NCBI GenBank assembly: GCA_964585225.1
Contig: CAZPCZ010000024.1
Span: 1 to 18,048 of the forward strand
Source: CAZPCZ01 sp964585225
GTDB taxonomy: Bacteria; Patescibacteriota; Patescibacteriia; JACPHY01
Reading direction: 5' to 3'
DNA length: 18,048 nucleotides
A program made the translations under genes and the position numbers. Positions 1 through 6,357 of this stretch are shown here, piece after piece; position 1 is the stretch's first letter, and every line of letters begins with the position of its first letter. Below the pieces are notes generated by a model. The model saw nothing but the letters and a program-made list of their open reading frames with translations. It was not told the DNA's origin and ran no database searches.

Positions 1-238
1 TTGGGCGGCGAACGAACATAGATCCGTCGTGTCGATGGCGGGAGGTCGCGGTGCTCCGGGCCCGGACTCGAGTCCTGCGTCCGGACTCTCGCCCCGAGTC
101 CCCGACTCTCGGGCTCGGTCATCACGACGGGGCCGCGCGTGGCCCCGAGGGAGCGAAGGAGCGCGCAGGAAACGGCGGGACGCCGGTTTCCTGCCGCGCC
201 CAACGGCCCGCAGCGAGCCGAAATTCGCTGTCTTTCCA

Positions 239-256
239 GAATCGCGGATGCGATTC
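239..256. repeat. Short perfect inverted repeat upstream of the integrase
   Basis: GAATCGC (239-245) and GCGATTC (250-256) form a perfect 7-bp stem around the loop GGAT, about 80 bases before the integrase start. No T-run follows, so it is not a convincing terminator. It could be an operator or a recombinase-binding element. It is short enough to be chance in GC-rich DNA. Confidence 0.35.
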
Positions 257-323
257 GGTGCTGAACATTCGATTCCGCGCGAAAAACGAAGGCACCTGTT
301 GCTGTTTTGACCGGAGATACTCC

Positions 324-330
324 AGGAGGG
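324..330 (+). promoter_or_regulatory. Ribosome-binding site that sets the integrase start
   Basis: AGGAGGG ends 3 bases before the ATG at 334. It is a near-perfect anti-16S match and overlaps the coding stretch that a TTG start at 307 would need, so it argues for the ATG. Confidence 0.65.
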
Positions 331-333
331 CGC

Positions 334-1311
334 ATGACTCTCAAGAACGAGCTGCATGATCGGCTGTGGCGCGCGTACGAGCGATGGCACGATCTCCGCC
401 ACCAAGGCGAGACGAAACACGAGCTCAAGATGCGCGGCCTGGCCGAGCATGCCGACGTCAATCGCTGCACGCGCAACCTGATCTTCTCGGCGAATACGCT
501 CCACACGTACGAGAAGATCCTCGGCCGGTTTCTCGATTCCTGCGCGGGCGCGCAGCATCTCGAGGACCTCGGCAAGCGCGAGTTCCGCGCCTTCATGGAC
601 AAGGCCATCGCGGATGGCCTGGCCGTGAAGACGCTGAAGCAGTACGGCAGCGCGCTGGCGAAGTACGGCGCCCTGACCGGCCAGACGCGGAGTTTCGCCA
701 ACCTGAGCGAATCCTATGCCCGCAAAGTCCGTGAGCTTGCCAGGGCCGGCGAGCTGCGCGGTCCATCACGCGAGACGCCCACGCTTCCGGTCCGCGACCG
801 GATGATCGGGATCCTCCGCGCCAGGGACGCCCGCCACTTCGACCGCACCGGCGACCCTCGCGCCTACCACCTGTCGGCCCGGATTCAGAAGGAAACGAAG
901 GCCCGCGGCATCTCGGCGACGGAGCGCGTCACCGCGGCGTCGCCCCTGGACGGGAACCGGCTGACCATCGTCGGCAAAGGCGGTCGTCGCGACATCATGG
1001 AGATCTCGCCGGAGCTCCACGGCCTCCTGCGGGCGTGGTTCGCCCACAACACCGGACATCTCGCCGACCTTCGCGGTTACCGGTCCGCCTACCGCCGCGC
1101 CATCCTCGCCGCCGGCGGTCACGCGACCGGCACTCACGGCAGCCGCCGCGCCGCGGCGCAAGAGGACTATGACGCCACGTACACGCTCTACCGTCGTGAG
1201 GGGCTGACGCCCGGCAAGGCCGCGGATCGGGCGGCGGGAGACGTCATCGCGCGGCTGGGGCATAGTCGCAATCGCAAAGACCATCGGAAACTGTACTTGG
1301 GTGACAGATAG
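334..1311 (+). CDS. Tyrosine recombinase (integrase domain-containing protein)
   Basis: 325-residue site-specific recombinase. An N-terminal SAM-like core-binding region (about 50-145) precedes a catalytic domain (about 150-325). The catalytic set is visible though divergent: a probable first Arg in ARGISATER (near R191), the beta-hairpin Lys in GKGGR (K215), box II as HGSR (H268, R271), LGHSR (H310), and the nucleophile in KLYL (Y321) four residues from the end. The wording and the long insert between HxxR and LGH resemble the Pfam Integrase_1 type rather than lambda or XerC. Such enzymes cut and rejoin DNA through a 3'-phosphotyrosine link to move elements in or out of chromosomes. The ATG at 334 is preferred because AGGAGGG lies 3 bases upstream; an in-frame TTG at 307 lacks a comparable site. 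It probably mobilises or once mobilised the neighbouring island. Family is sure; the exact first Arg and target are not. Confidence 0.85.
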   Translation: MTLKNELHDRLWRAYERWHDLRHQGETKHELKMRGLAEHADVNRCTRNLIFSANTLHTYEKILGRFLDSCAGAQHLEDLGKREFRAFMDKAIADGLAVKTLKQYGSALAKYGALTGQTRSFANLSESYARKVRELARAGELRGPSRETPTLPVRDRMIGILRARDARHFDRTGDPRAYHLSARIQKETKARGISATERVTAASPLDGNRLTIVGKGGRRDIMEISPELHGLLRAWFAHNTGHLADLRGYRSAYRRAILAAGGHATGTHGSRRAAAQEDYDATYTLYRREGLTPGKAADRAAGDVIARLGHSRNRKDHRKLYLGDR

Positions 1312-1328
1312 CCATCGCACAGGAATGA

Positions 1329-1361
1329 GGATGGATGATTTGGCATGCGCCCGCCATTTCG
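1329..1361. repeat. Direct repeat, copy 1 (before the AlbA_2 gene)
   Basis: 33-base segment matching 2951-2983 at 28 of 33 positions, with a 17-base perfect core TGATTTGGCATGCGCCC (1336-1352). The two copies bracket the AlbA_2 gene almost exactly. It could be a boundary of an inserted gene cassette, a recombination scar or a duplicated promoter segment. Confidence 0.75.
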
Positions 1362-1367
1362 TATACT
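1340..1367 (+). promoter_or_regulatory. Likely sigma-70 promoter of the AlbA_2 gene
   Basis: TTGGCA (1340-1345) and TATACT (1362-1367) are separated by 16 bases and sit 27 bases before the ATG at 1394, a sensible leader length. The -35 box and spacer fall inside the direct-repeat copy at 1329-1361; the -10 lies just outside it. The second repeat copy (2951-2983) has the -35 but no -10. Confidence 0.5.
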
Positions 1368-1393
1368 GAGCGCCTGTTACGCCAGAGATCGCC

Positions 1394-2881
1394 ATGATCC
1401 CCAAGGTCCCCACCAACGAGAAGGAACTCATCCGTCTCCTGAAACAAGGAGAGGGAGCGGCTCTCGAGTTCAAGCGCTCCACAGCGGAACTCAGGGAGGC
1501 CATGCAAACGCTCTGCGCGTTCCTGAACGGGTCCGGCGGCGTAGTGCTCTTCGGACTCCGACCGGACGGCACTGCCGAAGGACAGGACGTCTCGGACAAG
1601 ACCCTCCGCGAGATCGCCCAGGCCCTCGATCGGTTCGAACCGCCCGTGAACACGCCTGTCGAGCGCATGCCGAGGAGAGAGGGTCGGGAGATCCTCATGC
1701 TCGGCGTCGAGGGGACCTTGGACTCGATCCCCTTCACGTTCGAAGGGCGTCCTTACGAGCGGGTCGGCAGCACGACGCGCAAGATGTCGCAGGAGAAGTA
1801 CGAGAAACTCCTCTTCGAGCGCGCTCACAGCAAGCGGCGATGGGAAAACCAACCCGCCGACGAGATCACCCTCAAGGATATTGATCGGGACGAAGTCTTC
1901 CGCATCGTGGACATCGCCCGCTCGGTCGGGCGTCTGCTCGGGCCCGTGGGCCGGAGCCTGCCCGACGTGCTCGACCGGCTGGGCATTCGCAAGGACGGGC
2001 ACATCCTGCGAGCCGCCCTGGTCCTTTTCGGCAAGACCTTCCTGCCGGACTATCCGCAGTGCGAGCTTCGCATGGCCCGCTTCCGCGGGACGGACAAGAC
2101 CGAGTTCCTCGACCAGCGCCAGGTTCGCGGACCCGCGTTCAAGCTGCTGGAGGAAGCGGAAATCTTCTGTCAGCGCCATTTTCCGATGCCGGCGAAGATC
2201 GTCCCCGGCCAGATGCGGCGCGTGGAAAAGCCGCTCATCCCGCCGGACGCCATGCGGGAGATCCTGGTGAACGCCCTCATCCACCGGGACTATTCCATCG
2301 CCGGGGGCGCCATTTCGCTGGCGATTTTCGACGACCGCGTGGAAGTGTGGAGCGCGGGAGGGTTCCCCAAGGGCATCACCCCCGACTCCCTGACCCGGCA
2401 GCATCTCTCGGTTCAGCGGAATCCGCTCATCGCGGATGTCTTTCACCGCACGGGCCTCATCGAAAAGTGGGGACGCGGAACGAACCGCGTGGTCGCCATG
2501 TGCAAGGAGGTGGGGATCGCCCGGCCGAAGTTCGAGGAGATCACCGGCGCGGCGGTCGTGACATTCCGGGTGGGCGTCGGTGAGACGGCCGGGCCCCGGG
2601 CAGGGTCCAAGGTAGAGTCGGGGGTAGAGTCAAAGGTAGAGTCGGCCGGGGATCTCCGAAGCCGCGTGTTGGCCGCCCTCCAGTCCGGCCCCCTGTCCAA
2701 GGCCCAGATCGCCAAGGCTGTCCGCAAACGGAAAATCGACGGTCAATTACACGCCGCCGTACGCGATGGGGTGGCCGAAGGACTCATCGAGTACACGATT
2801 CCCGACAAGCCGAACAGCCGGCTGCAGAAGTACCGGATCACGCGGGCCGGGCGGAACGCGCTGGGAGGTCGACGCTCATGA
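1394..2881 (+). CDS. AlbA_2 (Schlafen-like) / HATPase_c_4 putative transcriptional regulator
   Basis: 495-residue protein of the widespread 'RecG-like ATP-binding / putative DNA-binding' family. The AlbA_2 domain spans about 16-135, with LEFKRS at 24-29 and FLNGSGGVVLFG at 43-54. A middle region follows, then a GHKL-type HATPase_c_4 domain around 285-395 with EILVNALIHRDY (289-300) and GRGTNR (360-365). The C-terminal 420-490 region looks like a winged helix (SKAQIAKAVRKRK). A short linker (405-418) is built of repeated VES units. Members are often found in defence islands and next to mobile elements; some are regulators, and Schlafen/AlbA domains in other proteins bind or cut RNA. The role here is not known. 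The ATG at 1394 is preceded only by a weak AGAG. The stop overlaps the next small ORF (ATGA). Confidence 0.85.
   Translation: MIPKVPTNEKELIRLLKQGEGAALEFKRSTAELREAMQTLCAFLNGSGGVVLFGLRPDGTAEGQDVSDKTLREIAQALDRFEPPVNTPVERMPRREGREILMLGVEGTLDSIPFTFEGRPYERVGSTTRKMSQEKYEKLLFERAHSKRRWENQPADEITLKDIDRDEVFRIVDIARSVGRLLGPVGRSLPDVLDRLGIRKDGHILRAALVLFGKTFLPDYPQCELRMARFRGTDKTEFLDQRQVRGPAFKLLEEAEIFCQRHFPMPAKIVPGQMRRVEKPLIPPDAMREILVNALIHRDYSIAGGAISLAIFDDRVEVWSAGGFPKGITPDSLTRQHLSVQRNPLIADVFHRTGLIEKWGRGTNRVVAMCKEVGIARPKFEEITGAAVVTFRVGVGETAGPRAGSKVESGVESKVESAGDLRSRVLAALQSGPLSKAQIAKAVRKRKIDGQLHAAVRDGVAEGLIEYTIPDKPNSRLQKYRITRAGRNALGGRRS
2611..2643 (+). repeat. Short in-frame tandem repeat (3 x GGTAGAGTC, 12-base period)
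   Basis: GGTAGAGTC occurs at 2611, 2623 and 2635, exactly 12 bases apart, so each unit adds four residues ending in VES in the linker between the ATPase and winged-helix domains. Copy-number change would stay in frame and only lengthen or shorten the linker. Confidence 0.8.
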
Positions 2882-2952
2882 CGGAGCCATTCATCTGCCG
2901 GAAATGCCCGGCCGAGATCGAGCAGCCCAACAACGGAGGGGTCTGCAGTTGA
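2878..2952 (+). CDS. 24-residue CxxC micro-ORF coupled to the AlbA_2 gene
   Basis: The ATG at 2878 overlaps the AlbA_2 stop (ATGA), and the GGAGG at 2864-2868 is well placed as a ribosome-binding site. The product starts MTEPFICRKCPAEIEQ and has a third Cys near its end (C7, C10, C23), as in the first knuckle of a zinc ribbon. It stops at 2950-2952, exactly where the second direct-repeat copy begins. It could be a true micropeptide, a zinc-ribbon gene truncated at the repeat, or chance. I do not recognise a family. Confidence 0.35.
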   Translation: MTEPFICRKCPAEIEQPNNGGVCS

Positions 2953-2983
2953 ATGGGTGATTTGGCATGCGCCCAGCTTTTCG
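2951..2983. repeat. Direct repeat, copy 2 (after the AlbA_2 gene)
   Basis: Matches 1329-1361 at 28 of 33 bases; the perfect core is 2958-2974. The copy starts within the stop codon of the micro-ORF. It keeps the TTGGCA -35-like hexamer (2962-2967), but CCAGCC stands where the -10 would be, so it is not a promoter here. Confidence 0.75.
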
Positions 2984-2986
2984 CCA

Positions 2987-3011
2987 GCCCAAGGCTGTCG
3001 AGGCTTTGGGC
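2987..3011. terminator. Hairpin in the convergent intergenic region
   Basis: GCCCAAGGC (2987-2995) pairs with GCTTTGGGC (3003-3011) as 9 bp with one G-T, loop 7 bases, about 35 bases after the plus-strand genes end. No T-tract follows, so it would be an atypical terminator; it may still mark the 3' end of the plus-strand transcript. Confidence 0.35.
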
Positions 3012-3202
3012 CGAGAGACAAATCTGGCGATCGCGGAGTTCAGGGGGCACGGAATCGCTCCGCCGTCGTTCGAAGAGGGCGCGGGGTGGCTCCCCAAGGA
3101 CGACCCCCTTCATAACCACTCTCTGCCGGCCGGGCGCCCCCGCCGGGCTGGCCAGGCTGCTCTATGTGCCCCTGGATGTCAAAGAACGCCAATGACTTGC
3201 AC

Positions 3203-3222
3203 CTGTAGGGGTAGCCCTGCAG
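3203..3222 (-). terminator. Possible terminator hairpin of the minus-strand operon
   Basis: Read on the minus strand, CTGCAGGG and CCCTACAG pair as 8 bp with one mismatch around a 4-base loop, starting 10 bases after the DUF5131 stop. There is no T-run, so support is weak. It is simply the best-placed hairpin after the last gene. Confidence 0.3.
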
Positions 3223-3232
3223 ACCTTGGTGT

Positions 3233-3958
3233 TCAGACCCCAAGCAGATGTCCCTTCGGCATCTCGTCCCAGGTCCGGCCGTCGAGGACGCGACCATTCC
3301 TCTTCTTCTGGACCCCGCCCCACTGCTTGAAGAAGAAGCGGACACCTTCCGCGCGACACTGCTTGCGAATCTCCCTGACCCACTTCGCCTCGATCGGTCG
3401 GGCGCCAGGTCCGCTCTCTCCCCCCGCGATAACCCAGTGGATACCCGACAGGTCCAGGTTCCCAAGTGGTCCGAGCAATGGCTCCAGGGACAGGAACCTC
3501 ACCGCCGCTGGCACTTCCCGAAGGTGGTCCGCCCGACACAGGTAGTTGGCTGTCTCGATGGAGACCCCCATCCACACGTTCGGCGGCCAAGTCAGTTCAG
3601 CGCTGACCGCTGCCAGTCTCTCGGATCGCTTGGTGAGGATCTGGAAGGAATGCCATGAAGCCCTCTGCATCGTGTCGAACACCTTCTGAACGAACAAGAG
3701 CGGCACCTTCTCGTGGAAAAGGTCGCTCATGCTGTTCACGAAGATCATTTGGGGCTTCTTCCACGAAAGAGGCAGTTCCAGGCGCTCGGGCCAGAGTCGG
3801 AGATCGAACCCTTGCTCGAAGTGGTGCCCGGGGATTCCGCGCCAGCGCTCGGCGAACACCTCAGCGTAGCAGTGCTTGCAGCCTGGGCTGATCTTCGTGC
3901 AGCCGGTCACAGGGTTCCAGGTGGAATTCGTCCACTCGATGGACGAGTTGCGGCTCAT
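3233..3958 (-). CDS. DUF5131 (phage Gp37/Gp68) three-Cys-motif protein
   Basis: 241-residue member of the Gp37/Gp68 (DUF5131) family. The N-terminus has SIEWTNSTWNPVTGC and a Cys motif CX6CX2C (C20, C27, C30 in GCTKISPGCKHCYAE), which resembles but does not equal the radical-SAM CX3CX2C motif. Further family marks are FVNSMSDLFHE (73-83) and VIAGGESGPGARPI (176-189). These proteins are regularly encoded next to TcmP, the 'three-Cys-motif partner'; their reaction is not established, and a metal-cluster or radical-SAM-like nucleic-acid chemistry is commonly suspected. The start at 3958 is chosen over 3979 because it overlaps the TcmP stop as ATGA, typical of translational coupling. It is the last gene of the operon. 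If TcmP is broken (see next), this protein may lack its partner and its coupled initiation. Confidence 0.88.
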   Translation of the reverse strand: MSRNSSIEWTNSTWNPVTGCTKISPGCKHCYAEVFAERWRGIPGHHFEQGFDLRLWPERLELPLSWKKPQMIFVNSMSDLFHEKVPLLFVQKVFDTMQRASWHSFQILTKRSERLAAVSAELTWPPNVWMGVSIETANYLCRADHLREVPAAVRFLSLEPLLGPLGNLDLSGIHWVIAGGESGPGARPIEAKWVREIRKQCRAEGVRFFFKQWGGVQKKRNGRVLDGRTWDEMPKGHLLGV

Positions 3959-5158
3959 TTGTTCCCGCCTCCGGGCCACGGCGTCGTCGACAGCAACGTC
4001 GCGTCGTTCAGCTGCGTCTTTCGTTTCAGAGTGCTCGGATCAGGGAAGAGCTTCTTCTCCTTGAAGACCAGCTCGTCGATCATGGCGCGGTAGTCCTTGG
4101 AGCGATACTGCAAGAAGTATTTCGGCGCGATCGCCTCGTAAACCTGAGGTCTTCTCAAAGGCTGGTTCGCCACCGCCGCAACAATGGCCCGCTTCAGGTC
4201 TGCGGTAGAAGTAGCCTCGTACCTCTCCGGAGTCATCTGGAACAACAGCCCGTCCTTGAACTGGTTGAAGTAGGGCTGGAGCGCGATGTTGGCCACGTCG
4301 TTCATGTAGACGACGGCCCGTGGACTACGCGTGCCGAATATGAGGTGGTACTTTGCGAGGTCGTCTGCCGGGACGTGGCTTCCGTCCTCAGTCTCTTTTA
4401 CTGGAATGGAAAATGTGTACTGGAAAAAGTGCCGGACCTGCTCCATGTACGCGCCCACAACAGCGTCCTCGCGCTGGATCTTGTCCAGCGCGGGGTTGGT
4501 CACGATCGCGATCCAGTAGTCGCCACCCATGACTGCATTCACGGTGTCGACCTTGGACTCCTTCACCTTCCTCGCAACTTCGCTCGCAAAATCCGCGTAT
4601 GCCCAATTCCCGCTCATCCGCATGAAGGTCTTGAAGTTGAAGTTGATGAGCACCTCGGTGCTCTGGTTCGTGTCCCTCTCGTAAATTTGTTTCACCGTTT
4701 CGAATTCCAGATCCTTGATCCCGTAAGGATCGAGGTAGAAGAACAGGGTGGCTCCTTTTCCTACTTCGAGGGCCCGCGTGAGCGCCTCGGCACAGTCGGT
4801 CAGTGGCTTTCCGGCAATGCCCTTCTTCATGTACTCCGAAAGGCACGTCTCAAGCGCACCTCTATGGGCGGGATGCGAGTCCGAGAAGAGACAGGCGATG
4901 CCAACTCCCTGCTTTGGCGCCTTTTCGATGGCCCCGCAGATGATGAGAGGCGAGCCTTCGGTTCCGTCTCCGAAGCGACCGGGGCCAGCGAAGGCGTCCA
5001 CGATGATGATGGGTCGGTCGATGCTGGATGGTCTTGAGATAGCAGGCGATGTAATCGCCAACGATCTTGTCTTTGACCTTCGACCACTCTCGCTTGGCCT
5101 TGAAGAACGGATGGATCTCATCGGCGCGAGTGCCGTAACCAGGTTGATCCATGGTCAT
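3955..5158 (-). pseudogene. tcmP: TcmP, three-Cys-motif partner protein, frameshifted by a 4-base duplication
   Basis: The gene is recognisable over its full length but split between two frames. The first frame (from ATG 5158, with GGGGA 8 bases upstream) encodes about 47 residues with FFKAKREWSKVKDKIVGDYI. The second carries the rest: PIIIVDAFAGPGRFGDG, TLFFYLDPYGIKDL, STEVLINFNFKTFMRM and the C-terminal region. The frame changes at GGTCGGTC (5012-5019, plus strand), a tandem 4-base duplication. Removing one GGTC gives a continuous 399-residue protein reading KTIQHRPIIIVDAFAG. Without that, the first frame stops after 98 residues at 4862. The VDAFAGPG segment is reminiscent of a Rossmann-type motif; function is unknown beyond its link to DUF5131. 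The second frame has an ATG at 5121 but no ribosome-binding site, so restored expression would need slippage or reinitiation. True mutation, reversible switch and assembly error are all possible. Confidence 0.82.
5012..5019. repeat. 4-base tandem duplication causing the TcmP frameshift
   Basis: GGTCGGTC on the plus strand (GACCGACC in the coding sense). One unit too many explains the frame change exactly: the gene spans 1204 bases, and 1200 would be 400 codons including the stop. Confidence 0.8.
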
Positions 5159-5211
5159 TTCTGAATCCCCACTTGGAGGGCTCCGCCCATTCGAGGCGAC
5201 GGAACGCATGC

Positions 5212-5910
5212 TTAGCCGAGCTGCCATGCCGGATCGTCCTCAAGGTGGAGGTTGTTGACCTGCAGCCAGTGTCGGCGCTCGGTGTCGCCGGGTTTCTGCC
5301 ATGGCCTTGCGAGGCCCACGGCGACCACTACTCCCACTCCCTTCTTCAACCGCGCAGCGATGCGATCCACGAGCTTGCGGCGCGGCGTCTTCTGGTCGTC
5401 CTCGTACAGCCGGAGATCCGTGACGGACAGATTTGGCGTCAGGGTCCCGTCCGTCAGCTCGATGCGGATCTTGTCCCACCCGTCCACCCAGATCTCGGGG
5501 GCGGCTGCCGGGATCAGGCAGCCCAGGGAGGCATTCCCCTGTCCGAGATCAATAGCGCAGCCCGGCGTCCGCGCCGCCAAGGCCGGGCCGAAGATTGCCG
5601 CAAGCGTGGGTTTGGCTGTCTTCATCAAGAGCTTCCAGTACTTGTCGGCGACCACGTCCTTCACGCGCGTCGCGGTGTTCGGATTAAGAACGTAGTCCTC
5701 GTTCTCGGGGGGCTTGCCGATATGTCGAGTCGTGCCGAGGTCAGCGACCGACGCGATATCGAACGGCCCGCCTGAACGGACCAGCAGGTCGCGACTCAGC
5801 CGTACCCCCTCAAGTACCGGGCGGACGTGCTCGCCAGTCGCAAGGTCGATGCCGGCCACGCAAATGTAGCCAGGCTGCATTCGCGTCAGGTGGTTCACCA
5901 CGATCTTCAT
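5212..5910 (-). CDS. Dual-OB-domain protein
   Basis: 232 residues beginning MKIVVNHLTRMQPGYICVAG and ending with VVVAVGLARPWQ, HWLQVNNLHLEDDPAW. These ends match my memory of the 'dual OB domain-containing' (DuOB) family, small proteins predicted to have two OB-fold beta barrels and so to bind nucleic acid or an oligonucleotide ligand. The pattern GIDLATGEHVRPVL near the start is typical. The start is 9 bases after the DUF488 stop, with only a weak AGG upstream, so it probably depends on translation of the gene before it. A 53-base gap separates it from TcmP. Its position between DUF488 and the TcmP/DUF5131 pair suggests a nucleic-acid-recognition role in that module, which is inference. Confidence 0.7.
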   Translation of the reverse strand: MKIVVNHLTRMQPGYICVAGIDLATGEHVRPVLEGVRLSRDLLVRSGGPFDIASVADLGTTRHIGKPPENEDYVLNPNTATRVKDVVADKYWKLLMKTAKPTLAAIFGPALAARTPGCAIDLGQGNASLGCLIPAAAPEIWVDGWDKIRIELTDGTLTPNLSVTDLRLYEDDQKTPRRKLVDRIAARLKKGVGVVVAVGLARPWQKPGDTERRHWLQVNNLHLEDDPAWQLG

Positions 5911-5919
5911 GGTCGCAAC

Positions 5920-6357
5920 CTAAAGGTGCGTCACCTTGATGTCGCCCCACTTCGACTGGAGGTGCTCAAGGACAAGGCGGCGGTGGCACCGATCGGCCGT
6001 GACCTCGGTGCACAAAAGCGCGGTCGGAACGGAGAAGAGGCTCCGCTCTATCTTCTCTTCGACCTTCCGTTCCTTCATGAGCTGCCGGAACTTGTCCTCG
6101 TAGACCTGCCAGGTGATCTTCTTCTTCCGGTAGCCGGAGAGGAGTTCGTCCGTGGGGGCCAGCAGCGGCTCGTGGACGTACTCGGCGTCGAATATCTCCT
6201 TGAGGAAGAACGGAAGGTCCTCGCGTTTGGTGAAACCGGCCAACTGCGACGAGTTGTTCAGACGAACGTCGAGCACGCGCTTGATGCCGGCACGCCTCAG
6301 CGCTCCGAAGAACTCGGCCGCGGTTTTCTTGGTGAAACCGATCGTATGGACCTCCAT
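5920..6357 (-). CDS. Standalone DUF488-domain protein
   Basis: 145 residues, the normal length for a single DUF488 domain. Diagnostic segments are MEVHTIGFTKKTAAEFF at the start, VLDVRLNNSSQLAGF (about 28-42) and LLCTEVTADRCHRRLV (about 114-129) with the conserved Cys-His pair. DUF488 proteins are common beside defence and modification genes, but no reaction is established. GAGGAG lies 5 bases before the ATG at 6357, so this start is good. Its first 61 bases overlap the 3' end of the helicase gene in another frame. It is a different DUF488 subtype from the one fused to the helicase: HTIGFT versus FSIGHS, and DVRLNN versus DTRSRP. Confidence 0.85.
   Translation of the reverse strand: MEVHTIGFTKKTAAEFFGALRRAGIKRVLDVRLNNSSQLAGFTKREDLPFFLKEIFDAEYVHEPLLAPTDELLSGYRKKKITWQVYEDKFRQLMKERKVEEKIERSLFSVPTALLCTEVTADRCHRRLVLEHLQSKWGDIKVTHL

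Larger units (their letters stand above)
1..333. other. Non-coding leader upstream of the integrase
   Basis: No convincing gene is seen. Two plus-strand frames stay open across the stretch, but their translations are Arg/Ser/Pro/Gly-rich, resemble no family, and are what GC-rich non-coding DNA gives. The stretch holds five GAGTC/GACTC pentamers between 65 and 108, including the palindrome GGACTCGAGTCC (64-75), and a 7-bp stem with a 4-base loop at 239-256. A strong ribosome-binding site (AGGAGGG, 324-330) closes it. No clear sigma-70 promoter could be picked out. It may hold regulatory or recombinase arm-type sites for the downstream integrase, but that is inference. Confidence 0.5.
2953..3232. 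other. Convergent intergenic region without a supported gene
   Basis: This 280-base stretch separates the plus-strand AlbA_2 unit from the 3' end of the minus-strand operon. It holds repeat copy 2 and two hairpins (2987-3011 and 3203-3222). A plus-strand frame opens with ATG at 2967, but it runs on antisense through the DUF5131 gene and has no recognisable domain. It could contain remnants of a decayed gene, but I cannot support that. Confidence 0.5.

Noticed and set aside
1..21. Possible last seven codons of a gene entering from the left (ends LGGERT-stop)
   Set aside because: Too short to support; any GC-rich edge can give this.
268..276. TTCGATTCC, like the T-loop of a tRNA, as an integrase attachment site
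   Set aside because: No acceptor or anticodon stems fit around it, and no second copy was found in the window.
29..359. Two overlapping plus-strand frames at the left edge
   Set aside because: Low-complexity Arg/Ser/Pro translations, no start signal, and overlap with the integrase ribosome-binding site.
1244..2446. 400-codon minus-strand frame opposite the AlbA_2 gene
   Set aside because: The plus strand encodes an unmistakable AlbA_2/HATPase protein there; the antisense frame is a GC-bias artefact.
2967..3545. 192-codon plus-strand frame starting in the second direct repeat
   Set aside because: Its second half is antisense to the DUF5131 gene, and the first half has no recognisable domain or ribosome-binding site.
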